DNA of 64,000 bases, from positions 1,736,001 to 1,800,000 of the forward strand of contig NZ_CP006367.1 in NCBI RefSeq assembly GCF_001442755.1. The letters run 5' to 3'. How positions within the stretch are numbered: the first letter of the stretch is position 1; the number at the start of each line of letters is the position of its first letter. Source of the stretch: Aureimonas sp. AU20. GTDB taxonomy: Bacteria > Pseudomonadota > Alphaproteobacteria > Rhizobiales > Rhizobiaceae. The notes under the pieces were generated by a model. The model saw nothing but the letters and a program-made list of their open reading frames with translations. It searched no databases and was not told the origin of the DNA. The position numbers were made by a program, and so were the translations under genes. Below are positions 45,068 to 52,939 of this stretch, one piece after another.

Positions 45068-45087
45068 AGGCGGGGGAGACCCCGCCT
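45068..45087. terminator. Convergent-junction terminator hairpin
   Basis: AGGCGGGG (45068-45075) pairs perfectly with CCCCGCCT (45080-45087) around GAGA and is followed by CTTTC on the plus strand, just after the acetyltransferase gene and overlapping the end of the Lrp gene's 3' region. It probably ends one or both transcripts. Confidence 0.6.
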
Positions 45088-45090
45088 CTT

Positions 45091-45597
45091 TCAGTTGGGG
45101 CGCACGGCCTCGCCGAACAGCGTGTCCAGCGGCAGTTCGCTCCGGCTGATCGGCGTGCGCAGGACGATGTAGCTGAAATATTTCGCGATGCCGATGTTGC
45201 GCTCCAGAAGCGCTTCGATCACGTCCTGATAATGCGGCAGGCCGCGCGTGACGAATTTCACGAGATAGTCGTAGCCGCCCGACACGAGATGGCACTCCAT
45301 CGCTTCCTCGACGCCGCGCAACGTCTGCTCGAAGCGCTGGAAATACTCGCGCGTGTGGCCGGTCAGCGTGATTTCGGTGAACACGGTCACCGTTTCGCCG
45401 AGCTTGGGCAGGGCGACATGGGCTCCATAGCCGGTGATGTAGCCGCTCTGCTCCAGCCGCTTGACGCGGAACAGGCAGGGGCTTGCCGACAGGCCCACCG
45501 CGTCCGCCAGCGTCACGTTCGTCATGCGACCGTTCTTCTGCAGCTCGATCAGGATCTTCATGTCGATCCGGTCGAGCTTGATGGGGGCCTGGCTCAC
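45091..45597 (-). CDS. Lrp/AsnC family transcriptional regulator
   Basis: The 168-residue protein starts at GTG 45597 behind GAGGA and has the Lrp helix-turn-helix at about 12-60 (MTNVTLADAVGLSASPCLFR) and a RAM ligand domain from about 70 to 150 (GHTREYFQRFEQTL, ECHLVSGGYDYLVKFV). An upstream in-frame ATG would add 45 residues with no Lrp similarity. Lrp proteins sense amino acids. It sits beside the HAD to GNAT operon and is a reasonable candidate for its control, though its binding site is not evident. Confidence 0.88.
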   Translation of the reverse strand: MSQAPIKLDRIDMKILIELQKNGRMTNVTLADAVGLSASPCLFRVKRLEQSGYITGYGAHVALPKLGETVTVFTEITLTGHTREYFQRFEQTLRGVEEAMECHLVSGGYDYLVKFVTRGLPHYQDVIEALLERNIGIAKYFSYIVLRTPISRSELPLDTLFGEAVRPN

Positions 45598-45707
45598 GTC
45601 GTCGTCCTCGCGCTGCGGGGGAGGGCATCCCTTGCGGAAAGCCGCTCCTGCCGATAGCGCAATCCGCCCTTGAGGTGAACAGCCTAGCGAGCGGCTGGCG
45701 GGCAAGG

Positions 45708-47696
45708 TCAGGCCGCGACGTTGGCTCTCCATGTCTTTGGCACCTCGGGCCGGCCCGTGAGATAGCCCTGCACCGCGTCGCAGCCGAGTTCCTTCAGAAT
45801 GTGAAACTGCTCCTCCGTCTCGACGCCCTCGCCGAGCGTCGCGATGCCCATGTCCCGCCCGAGCTGAGTCACTGCGCGCAGCACGGCCATGGAATTGCGG
45901 TCGCTCGAAGCGGCGGCGACGAAGCTGCGGTCGATCTTGACTCGGTCGAGCGGCAGATCGCGCAAATGCGACAGCGAGGAATAGCCGGTCCCGAAATCGT
46001 CCATCGAGATTTTTACGCCGAGCGCGCGCAGGTCTTTCAGAACATGGGCGAGCTGTTTCTCATCCGAGACGATGGCAGTTTCCGTGAGTTCGACCTCGAG
46101 CCGCGCCGCCGGGAGGCCGCTGTCCGCGAGGGCCTGGGCGACATGGGTCATGAACATGGGCGAGCGGAACTGCAGCGCCGAGACGTTGACGGCGACATGC
46201 TGATGGATCGGCCAGCCCGCCGCCGCGCGGCACGCCTCTTCCAGCACCCATTTTCCGATCGGCAGGATCATGCCGGTTTCCTCGGCCAGCGGAATGAACT
46301 CGGCCGGTGAGATCGGGCCATGCTGAGGATGGTTCCAGCGGATCAGCGCCTCGTTGCCGATGGGCGACCGCGTGTGGATGTCCACCAGCGGCTGATAGGC
46401 GAGAACGAACTGGCGCTCGTCCAGGGCAGTCTTGAGGTCGAGTTCACGCTGGGTGCGGTCCGCCAGGGCCTCGATCAGTCCCTTGGTGTAGCGGGACACC
46501 TGATTGCTGCCGCGACGTTTGGAATCGCGCAGGGCCGCGTCGGCCAATTGCATGAGTTCATCGGGCGTTCGCGCATTGTCCGATGCGCAATGGCCGACAT
46601 TGCATCCGAGGGTCAGCACCTGGCCCTTGATGGCATAGGGCGAGCGCAGGGCGATCACCACGTCGTCGCCCATCTGCAGCGCGTTGTCTCGCTTCCCGAA
46701 GACGAGCATCGCCATCTCGTCCCCGCCGACACGGAACACCAGGGCATCGGAGCCCGCCAAGTGCCGCAACCGGTTCGCGACCTCGATCAGAACCGCGTCC
46801 CCGACCCTCTTGCCGTGGTTCGAATTGACGAGCTTGAAATGGTCGAGATCGACAAGGAGCAGCTTGAACCAGCGATCGCTGGCGAAAGCCTCCGACAGGT
46901 GCGCCATCAAAACGTAGCGGTTCGGCAGGCCGGTCAGCGCGTCCCGGAACGCCGGGTTGAACAGCCGCCGGTTGAATCTTTGCGCCAAGCGCTCGTCGAT
47001 GAGATAGCAGGCGATCCCGGTTGCGACGAGCAGTAAGGCGACCATGGCGACGGCCATCGTTGTCGCCAGACGCACGACCTCGTCGGGCGCCGTAGCACCT
47101 GCCAAGGGCACGACCTCCAAAGCCGAAACCAAGGCGGCATGAGAGGCCAAGATGGCGAGGATCGCGCAGAGGATCGATGGAATGCGCGTCTTGCGCCAAG
47201 TGCGCAGGGCCATGATGGCCAGAAACCAGAACAGGATGGGAAGCGCGATCGAAAGAAGAAGCTGGCCTTTATGCCAGATCACCAAGCCCCCGACCTGATG
47301 CCCGATCAAGCTGGTGTGATGCATGGCCGGGATCGACAGCCCCAGAAGCGTCGCGCCGATAAAGGCCGGGCCCAGGCTCCGGGAGCGGATCGTCACGCCA
47401 AGCCCGAGTGCTGTTCCGACAATCGCGACCGCTGCGGAGCCTATGGTGGAAAGAGGATTGAGCGTGAGGCCCATCTCCGGCCGAACGCCGAGGGTGACGA
47501 TGAAGTAGGTCGCCCAGATCATCGCCCCGGCATAGAGCGAGGCCAGGGACAGCCATCCCGAGCGCGCGCACTGCTTGGCTTCATAGGCATGCTGCGCAAG
47601 CGATATGGCAATCGTCGATCCGAAGGCACAAAGGGCCGCACCGACGAGAAAAGATCCGAACGTATGGTCGTCTGCCAGGACGGTGAGAAGCCGCAT
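45708..47696 (-). CDS. Membrane GGDEF-EAL protein with MHYT-like sensor
   Basis: The 662-residue protein has seven predicted membrane spans in residues 1-235 arranged as an MHYT-type sensor, a GGDEF domain at about 245-400 and an EAL domain at about 415-655. The sensor keeps MHHT in one repeat, but the first repeat reads WATYFIV where MH is expected. The GGDEF active site is VGGDEM, with Met for Phe and no upstream RxxD site, so cyclase activity may be weak. The EAL domain keeps NEALIRW, DDFGTGYSSL and KIDRSFV and should hydrolyse c-di-GMP. It is monocistronic. Confidence 0.87.
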   Translation of the reverse strand: MRLLTVLADDHTFGSFLVGAALCAFGSTIAISLAQHAYEAKQCARSGWLSLASLYAGAMIWATYFIVTLGVRPEMGLTLNPLSTIGSAAVAIVGTALGLGVTIRSRSLGPAFIGATLLGLSIPAMHHTSLIGHQVGGLVIWHKGQLLLSIALPILFWFLAIMALRTWRKTRIPSILCAILAILASHAALVSALEVVPLAGATAPDEVVRLATTMAVAMVALLLVATGIACYLIDERLAQRFNRRLFNPAFRDALTGLPNRYVLMAHLSEAFASDRWFKLLLVDLDHFKLVNSNHGKRVGDAVLIEVANRLRHLAGSDALVFRVGGDEMAMLVFGKRDNALQMGDDVVIALRSPYAIKGQVLTLGCNVGHCASDNARTPDELMQLADAALRDSKRRGSNQVSRYTKGLIEALADRTQRELDLKTALDERQFVLAYQPLVDIHTRSPIGNEALIRWNHPQHGPISPAEFIPLAEETGMILPIGKWVLEEACRAAAGWPIHQHVAVNVSALQFRSPMFMTHVAQALADSGLPAARLEVELTETAIVSDEKQLAHVLKDLRALGVKISMDDFGTGYSSLSHLRDLPLDRVKIDRSFVAAASSDRNSMAVLRAVTQLGRDMGIATLGEGVETEEQFHILKELGCDAVQGYLTGRPEVPKTWRANVAA

Positions 47697-47928
47697 GTCT
47701 TTCCCCTACTAAGGGAAGCATGCGACAGGATCGTTGAAAGAGTCCTATACGCGCTCGTCAAGGTTTTGACATCGAGAGGAGAAACGAGCGACAGATAGCC
47801 GTTCGCCGTCACTTCCAGCTTCCAAAACTATGCTAAGGTCGCTGCGCAATATGCTTCGTATTCCTTACGGAAAGTCGTGGCGGTTTGGATCGATCGTCCT
47901 GCGCATCTTCCCCGGCACGGCCCCGCCT

Positions 47929-48990
47929 TCAGAGCCACTTCTTATGGCGGAAATACATCAGAGGCAGCAGCGCCGAGAGCACCATGATGAGCAGCGCCAT
48001 CGGGTAGCCCAGCGCCCATTTCAGCTCGGGCATATGCTCGAAGTTCATGCCGTAGATCGAAGCGACGAGGGTCGGCGGCATGAAGCCCACGGCGGCGACC
48101 GAGAAAATCTTGATGATCGCGTTCTGCTCGATCGAGATCATGCCGACCGTGGTGTCGAGCAGGAAGGTCGTCTTGTTGGACAGGAAGGACACGAAGTCGT
48201 TGAGCGAGGCGACGTCGCGCGCCATGGCCTTCACCCGCAGCTTCAGCTCCTTCTGCGGCTTGCGGCGGTCCATCACCAGCGACAGGAAGGGCAGGAGCCG
48301 GTCCATCGTGGCCAAGCTTTCCCGCGTGCGCGACGACAGGTCGCCCGCCGCGCCGAGGCGCTTCAGAAGCTGCTTGAAGTCGGCGGTCGCGGTCGGCGTG
48401 TTGGTGTCGGAGGAGCGGAAGATGTCGGTGCCAATCCGATCGAGATCGGTCGCGATCTGCTCCAGCATGTCGGCCATGCGGTCCACCACGGTTTCCAGAA
48501 GGCCGACGGCGATCGAATCGGCGGTCGGTCCCTTGGTGCGCGAGGGCTTGGGGGGCGCCGGCGGCGGGCCGTAATGGTCGGGGCTCGGCAGATGGCCGCT
48601 CTTGCCGCCATCGGCATTGCCTTCGCGGCAGAGCTTGGTCGAGAAAATCTGGAAGGAGCGAGGGTTGGTGTAGCGCAGCGTCAGAAGGCGGGGGCCAGCC
48701 AGAATGAACGTGACGGGGCCGAAATCGGGCTTGCCCTCGTCCAGCCCGTAGACGATCGACGCGGTCATGAAGTCTCCGCCGTCCTCGGAATAAAGACGGC
48801 TCGACACCTCGATCTCGCGCATCTCCTCGCGCGTTGGAACTTCGAGGCCACACAGTTCCTCGATCGCCTTTTCCTCTTCAGGCGTCGGGTTGCGCATGTC
48901 CAGCCACACGGCTTCGGGCGGAATCTCGTCGGCCCGCACGGCTCCATGGCGGCGAACCTGAGAGCCGAACACCGTGTAGGCATCGATCAT
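47929..48990 (-). CDS. corA: CorA family magnesium/divalent cation transporter
   Basis: The 353-residue protein has a long cytoplasmic domain and two C-terminal spans joined by the GMN loop (YGMNFEHMPELKW near residues 314-326), the selectivity signature of CorA. The last span is followed by a short basic tail (RHKKWL). An insertion rich in proline, glycine and lysine at about residues 126-157 (containing GPPPAPPKPS) breaks the cytoplasmic domain and is not usual for CorA. The gene is monocistronic with a 232-bp gap upstream of the next minus-strand gene. Confidence 0.9.
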   Translation of the reverse strand: MIDAYTVFGSQVRRHGAVRADEIPPEAVWLDMRNPTPEEEKAIEELCGLEVPTREEMREIEVSSRLYSEDGGDFMTASIVYGLDEGKPDFGPVTFILAGPRLLTLRYTNPRSFQIFSTKLCREGNADGGKSGHLPSPDHYGPPPAPPKPSRTKGPTADSIAVGLLETVVDRMADMLEQIATDLDRIGTDIFRSSDTNTPTATADFKQLLKRLGAAGDLSSRTRESLATMDRLLPFLSLVMDRRKPQKELKLRVKAMARDVASLNDFVSFLSNKTTFLLDTTVGMISIEQNAIIKIFSVAAVGFMPPTLVASIYGMNFEHMPELKWALGYPMALLIMVLSALLPLMYFRHKKWL

Positions 48991-49186
48991 GAGCCACTAT
49001 CCTTGCATCGCACGCATTTCGTCGGGTGGTCCGAGACGGCGTGAGCGCCGCCGCCACGGCGGAACGGCGCGCTTCGCGACGGCGATATAGCTCCGCGGCG
49101 CGTCCATGCGCCACCGACTTTCTCGGCGAGCCTCGGAAGGCGGCGGCTTCGCGCAAGCCGCCGCCTTCCGATACGACGCAATTGTA

Positions 49187-49537
49187 TCAGATGAATGGCG
49201 CGAGCGCGGGGACCGAAGCGATGGCGCGCGAGACCGTCGCCTCATCCGTGTGTGCCTTGGAGAAGGCCACGAGCTCTTCTCCGACGGTGCGGATCTGGCC
49301 CATGTCCAGGCCGAGGCCCATGAGCTTGGCGCCGAGCGCCATGATGCCGCCGCCGAACTCCGTGTCGCCGGCCGCGCCGATCGCCTCATCGGCGCCGGGC
49401 GTCTCAGCGATCATGGTCTCGACGGCGGGGTCGTCGCTCTGCGAGCGCAGGAAGGCAAGGATGTTGCCAACGGCCTCGCGCGCCGTTTCGGGCGTGAGGG
49501 AGGCCGATGCGCTAAGGCGGTCGTAAAGGTCGGACAT
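49187..49537 (-). CDS. Small conserved-type helical protein of unknown function
   Basis: The 116-residue protein is predicted to be mostly helical. The segment TPETAREAVGNILAFLRSQ is followed by a DPAVETMIAETPGADEAIG repeat-like stretch, a glycine-rich turn region (GGGIMALGAKLMGLGLDMG) and a C-terminal helix. It has no signal peptide, metal motif or recognisable catalytic residues. The helix-PGA pattern distantly recalls small DUF2267/DUF2780-type proteins, but I cannot assign a family with confidence. It stands alone between corA and the transpeptidase gene. Confidence 0.7.
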   Translation of the reverse strand: MSDLYDRLSASASLTPETAREAVGNILAFLRSQSDDPAVETMIAETPGADEAIGAAGDTEFGGGIMALGAKLMGLGLDMGQIRTVGEELVAFSKAHTDEATVSRAIASVPALAPFI

Positions 49538-49671
49538 GGGAAAACTCTGAACGGGTTGGACGGGCCGGTCGGCGCGCCACAGTGTCAGCGCGCGGAGCGC
49601 GGTGCAACGGGGAACGAGGCCGCGCGTTTCGGCGCAGCCTCGCGAAAATAGCGATCGTCAGGAGCCCGAGA

Positions 49672-50391
49672 TCAGACCGTCGCGCCGCCCGGCTGGTTCA
49701 CGATCACCGTCGCGCCCTGGTCGGCGCGATTGTAGAGATCGATGATGTCGTGGTTCATGAAGCGCACGCAGCCAGACGAGACGGCCTTGCCGATCGTCCA
49801 CCATTCCGGCGTGCCGTGCAGGCGGTAGAGCGTGTCCTGCCCGTTCTGGAAAAGGTAGAGCGCGCGGGCGCCCAGCGGGTTCTTGAGGCCGGGGTCCATG
49901 CCCACCCCGCGATACATCTCGAGCTCGGGCTGGCGGTCGATCATCTCGTTGGGGGGCGTCCAGCGCGGCCATTCGCGCTTGAACTGTACGCGGGCGCGCC
50001 CTTCCCAGGCGAAGCCCTCGCGGCCGATGCCGACGCCGTATCGCATGGCCGTGCCGCCCGGCTGGATCAGATAGGCGTAGCGCGTCGGCGTATCGATGAT
50101 GATGGTGCCCGGCGCTTCCGGCCCGGTATAAGCGACCTGCCGGCGCAGGAACTGAACGTTCATCCGCTTCAGGTCGATCGGCGGGATCTCGTAGCCGCCG
50201 TCGGAGATCGGGCCATAGGCCGTCGCGTATTCCGGGGGGATGTTGCCGGGAAGGCCGCCAAAGGCGGAAAGGTCGGCGATCTGCGCGCGGGGCGAACTCA
50301 CGCAGCCTGTCAGCGTCGCAAGGGCGCCGAGGCCAAGGCCAGAGAGAACCGCGCGGCGAGGCACGGGGCGGGAAAAGGGATTTTGTGTCAT
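49672..50391 (-). CDS. L,D-transpeptidase (YkuD family), lipoprotein-like
   Basis: The 239-residue protein has a twin-arginine/lipobox type signal (RRAVLSGLGLGALATLTGC) with Cys31 as the probable lipidated residue. Its YkuD domain runs from about 80 to 235. The catalytic motif is complete: His in RLHGTPEWW and SSGCVRF with the nucleophile cysteine. It should form 3-3 peptidoglycan cross-links or attach proteins to peptidoglycan in the periplasm. The start at 50391 gives the signal sequence; the open frame extends far upstream only as a shadow. Confidence 0.88.
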   Translation of the reverse strand: MTQNPFSRPVPRRAVLSGLGLGALATLTGCVSSPRAQIADLSAFGGLPGNIPPEYATAYGPISDGGYEIPPIDLKRMNVQFLRRQVAYTGPEAPGTIIIDTPTRYAYLIQPGGTAMRYGVGIGREGFAWEGRARVQFKREWPRWTPPNEMIDRQPELEMYRGVGMDPGLKNPLGARALYLFQNGQDTLYRLHGTPEWWTIGKAVSSGCVRFMNHDIIDLYNRADQGATVIVNQPGGATV

Positions 50392-50694
50392 CGTCCAGCC
50401 GGGAAGGGGGACGGAGGTCGGCTTTCTATGAAGCCTTCGGGCCTCCGGCCCTGGTTGTTGTCGTTGCGCATCAACGTCGAACCGGGCGGTTCGTTCCATG
50501 AAACGCGCCTGAAGCCAATTGCGACCGGCATTGCGGCAAGCCCGCGGCGTGGACGAGGCGGGGCTACGTGCGGGCTTCGAGTGCGGCTTCCATGTAACAG
50601 GGGAGCGGTGTGACAGGGGACGGTTCGGGTTGTAGAAAACGGCCGGCAGGATTGACGGCGCGCCGACGCCGGGCCCCGAGTGAAAGGCAGACCC
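50392..50694. other. Intergenic region with a tandem repeat
   Basis: This 303-bp divergent region between the transpeptidase and aminotransferase genes should carry both promoters. Apart from the tandem repeat at 50593-50623 and a small GGGCC-TCC-GGCCC hairpin in its first quarter I see no gene or RNA. Confidence 0.5.
50593..50623 (+). repeat. Tandem 15-16 bp direct repeat upstream of the aminotransferase
   Basis: TGTAACAGGGGAGCGG (50593-50608) is followed immediately by TGTGACAGGGGACGG (50609-50623). The two units match in all but one base and one gap. Being about 70 bp before the aminotransferase start, they could form a pair of regulator half-sites on nearby faces of the helix. Confidence 0.5.
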
Positions 50695-51573
50695 ATGGCA
50701 GACGGTTTTTCGCGCACCTTCACCTTTTTCGACGGCCAGTGGCTGGAAGGCAATCCCGGTCTGGTCGGGCCGCGCTCGCACGTGCTTTGGCTTGGCTCGT
50801 CGGTTTTCGACGGGGCGCGCTGGTTCGAGGGGCTGGCGCCTGATCTCGATCTGCACGCCGCGCGGGTCAACCGCTCGGCCGAGGCGCTGGGCCTCAGCCC
50901 GAAGATGGCGCCGGCCGAGATCGTCCGGCTGACGCATGAAGGGCTGGGAAATTTCAGCGGCGAGACGGCGGTCTACATCCGTCCGATGTACTGGGCCGAG
51001 GACGGCGGCTACATGGGCGTGCCCGCCGACCCCGAGACGACGCGCTTCTGCCTTTGCCTCTACGAATCGCCCATGATCGCGCCGGCCGGGTTTTCGCTGG
51101 GCGTCTCGCCGTTTCGCCGCCCGACGCCCGAGACCATGCCGACGCTTGCCAAGGCCGGCTGCCTTTATCCCAACAACGCACGAGCGATCTTGGAAGCCAA
51201 GCGGCGCGGCTTCGACAACGCGCTGGTGCGCGACACGATCGGCAATGTCGCGGAAACCGGCACGTCCAACATCTTCATGGTGCGCGACGGCGCGGTGTTC
51301 ACCCCCGTTCCCAACGGCTCGTTCCTCAACGGCATCACGCGCCAGCGCGTCATCCAGTTGCTGCGCACTGACGGCATGGAGGTGGTGGAAGCCAGCCTCT
51401 CGGTGGAGGACTTCCTGTCGGCGGACGAGGTCTTCTCGACCGGCAATCATTCCAAGGTCGTGCCCGTCGTCGGGCTGGAGGAGCGCCGCTTCGAGGCGGG
51501 GCCGGTCGCCGCGCGGGCACGCGAACTCTACTGGCGCTTCGCCCGGGAGAACGGAAAGGCGGCGCGAGCATGA
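50695..51573 (+). CDS. Branched-chain-aminotransferase-like PLP enzyme (fold type IV)
   Basis: The 292-residue protein is a fold type IV transaminase. Motifs are the N-terminal GSSVFDGARWFEG, the PLP lysine region TLAKAGCLYPNNARAI (Lys in TLAKAG) and ETGTSNIFMVRDGAVFTP, where Glu and the phosphate-binding segment lie. It is shorter than classical IlvE and resembles the D-amino acid/branched-chain aminotransferase-like group, so substrate is open. The start at 50695 follows AAGG at good spacing; an ATG at 50680 is possible. A tandem repeat lies upstream. Confidence 0.85.
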   Translation: MADGFSRTFTFFDGQWLEGNPGLVGPRSHVLWLGSSVFDGARWFEGLAPDLDLHAARVNRSAEALGLSPKMAPAEIVRLTHEGLGNFSGETAVYIRPMYWAEDGGYMGVPADPETTRFCLCLYESPMIAPAGFSLGVSPFRRPTPETMPTLAKAGCLYPNNARAILEAKRRGFDNALVRDTIGNVAETGTSNIFMVRDGAVFTPVPNGSFLNGITRQRVIQLLRTDGMEVVEASLSVEDFLSADEVFSTGNHSKVVPVVGLEERRFEAGPVAARARELYWRFARENGKAARA

Positions 51574-51693
51574 GTTTTGGAACGCAAGGCGGCTGACATC
51601 GGCGCCGAGAGGCCCTAGCTAAGGACCCGGCTCGTAAGCCCGGCGGCCCGCGATTCGCGACTTGTGGCCGCGGGCCCAACCAAGGAGACGGAC

Positions 51694-52296
51694 ATGGCCT
51701 TCACGCTTCCCGAACTGCCTTACGCCTATGACGCGCTGCAGCCCTTCATGTCGAAGGAGACGCTGGAGTACCATCACGACAAGCACCACCAGGCCTATGT
51801 CGACATGGGCAACAAGCTCGCCGCCGAGGCGGGCCTCGCCGACGCCTCGCTCGAAGAGATCGTGAAGCAGTCCTTCGGCAAGAACCAGCCGCTCTTCAAC
51901 AATGCCGGCCAGCACTACAACCACATCCATTTCTGGAAGTGGATGAAGCCGAACGGCGGCGGCAAGTCCCTGCCGGGCAAGCTGCAGACGGCCTTCGATT
52001 CCGATCTCGGCGGCTACGACAAGTTCCGCACCGACTTCGTCGAAGCGGGCAAGGGCCAGTTCGGTTCGGGCTGGGCCTGGGTCGCGGTGAAGGACGGCAA
52101 GCTTCAGATCGTCAAGACGCCGAACGGCGAGAACCCGCTGGTGCACGGCGCGGAGCCGATCCTCGGCGTCGACGTCTGGGAGCATTCCTACTACATCGAC
52201 TACCGCAACGCCCGCCCGAAATATCTCGAGGCCTTCGTCGACAGCCTCGTGAACTGGGATTACGTGCTGGAGCGCTACGAGGCCGCTACCGCCTGA
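51694..52296 (+). CDS. sodB: Superoxide dismutase [Fe] type
   Basis: The 200-residue cytoplasmic enzyme has all Fe/Mn-SOD ligands: His in YHHDKHHQAYVD, His in NNAGQHYNHIHFWKWM and Asp/His in DVWEHSYYIDY. The GGYDKFRTDF and GSGWAWVAV segments are typical of SodB. The metal choice (iron) is inferred from the QHYNHIHFW context and could also allow cambialistic use. The start at 51694 follows AAGGAGACGG. It is monocistronic and ends in a strong intrinsic terminator. Confidence 0.93.
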   Translation: MAFTLPELPYAYDALQPFMSKETLEYHHDKHHQAYVDMGNKLAAEAGLADASLEEIVKQSFGKNQPLFNNAGQHYNHIHFWKWMKPNGGGKSLPGKLQTAFDSDLGGYDKFRTDFVEAGKGQFGSGWAWVAVKDGKLQIVKTPNGENPLVHGAEPILGVDVWEHSYYIDYRNARPKYLEAFVDSLVNWDYVLERYEAATA

Positions 52297-52328
52297 TCCG
52301 CGCTTAGCGCCGCATACGCCAAGCTTCG

Positions 52329-52360
52329 AGCCCCGTCTTCCTTTGGAAGGCGGGGCTTTT
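52329..52360 (+). terminator. Intrinsic terminator of the superoxide dismutase gene
   Basis: AGCCCCGTCTTCC (52329-52341), TTT, GGAAGGCGGGGCT (52345-52357) form a 13-bp stem with one T:G mismatch position and are followed by TTTT. This is the clearest terminator in the window. Confidence 0.88.
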
Positions 52361-52483
52361 GCCCTGGGAAGGTTGCGACGAAATTTCCGCCTTCTCCCGC
52401 CCTTTCACATGGACGGCGGGTGAAAAACGGGCTTTCATCCAATTGGAACGATTCCATTTGGCCGAGAGCCCGGAGTGATTGCC

Positions 52484-52927
52484 ATGCGCCTGTCCGCCCT
52501 GATCGTGGGACTTTGCGTCGCCGCCTCGGCCGCCCTGCCGGCATTGGCGCAGAACGAAAGCGTCATCCGCGAGCGCCAGCAGTTGATGAAGAACAACGGC
52601 AAGGCCTCGCGCACCGCGTCCGAGCTCATCAAGGGCAGCCAGCCCTTCGACGCCGCCGTGGCGGCGGGCGTGTTCCAGACGCTGAACGACGACGCGAAGA
52701 AATTCGCAACGCTCTTCCCCGAGGATTCCAAGACCGGCGGCAAGACCGAGGCCTCGCCCGCGATCTGGGAGAAGCCGGCCGAGTTCAAGGCGGCGAACGA
52801 CAAGTTCATTACCGAGACGCAGGCCGCGATCGACGCCAAGCCCGCCGATCTAGAAAGTTTCAAGGTGGCCTTCACCAAGGTCGCCGCCAATTGCCAGGGC
52901 TGCCACCAGCAGTTCCGGCAGCGCTGA
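52484..52927 (+). CDS. Cytochrome c' / c-556 family protein
   Basis: The 147-residue protein has a signal peptide (residues 1-22, ending PALAQ) and a four-helix cytochrome c' body. The heme-binding CQGCH lies close to the C-terminus, as in cytochromes c' and c-556. The start at 52484 has GGAG eight bases upstream; a GTG nine bases earlier is less well placed. It is exported to the periplasm for electron transfer or gas binding and is followed 12 bp later by a diheme cytochrome gene, so the two are probably one unit. Confidence 0.9.
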   Translation: MRLSALIVGLCVAASAALPALAQNESVIRERQQLMKNNGKASRTASELIKGSQPFDAAVAAGVFQTLNDDAKKFATLFPEDSKTGGKTEASPAIWEKPAEFKAANDKFITETQAAIDAKPADLESFKVAFTKVAANCQGCHQQFRQR

Positions 52928-52939
52928 GCGGAGCGCCTC

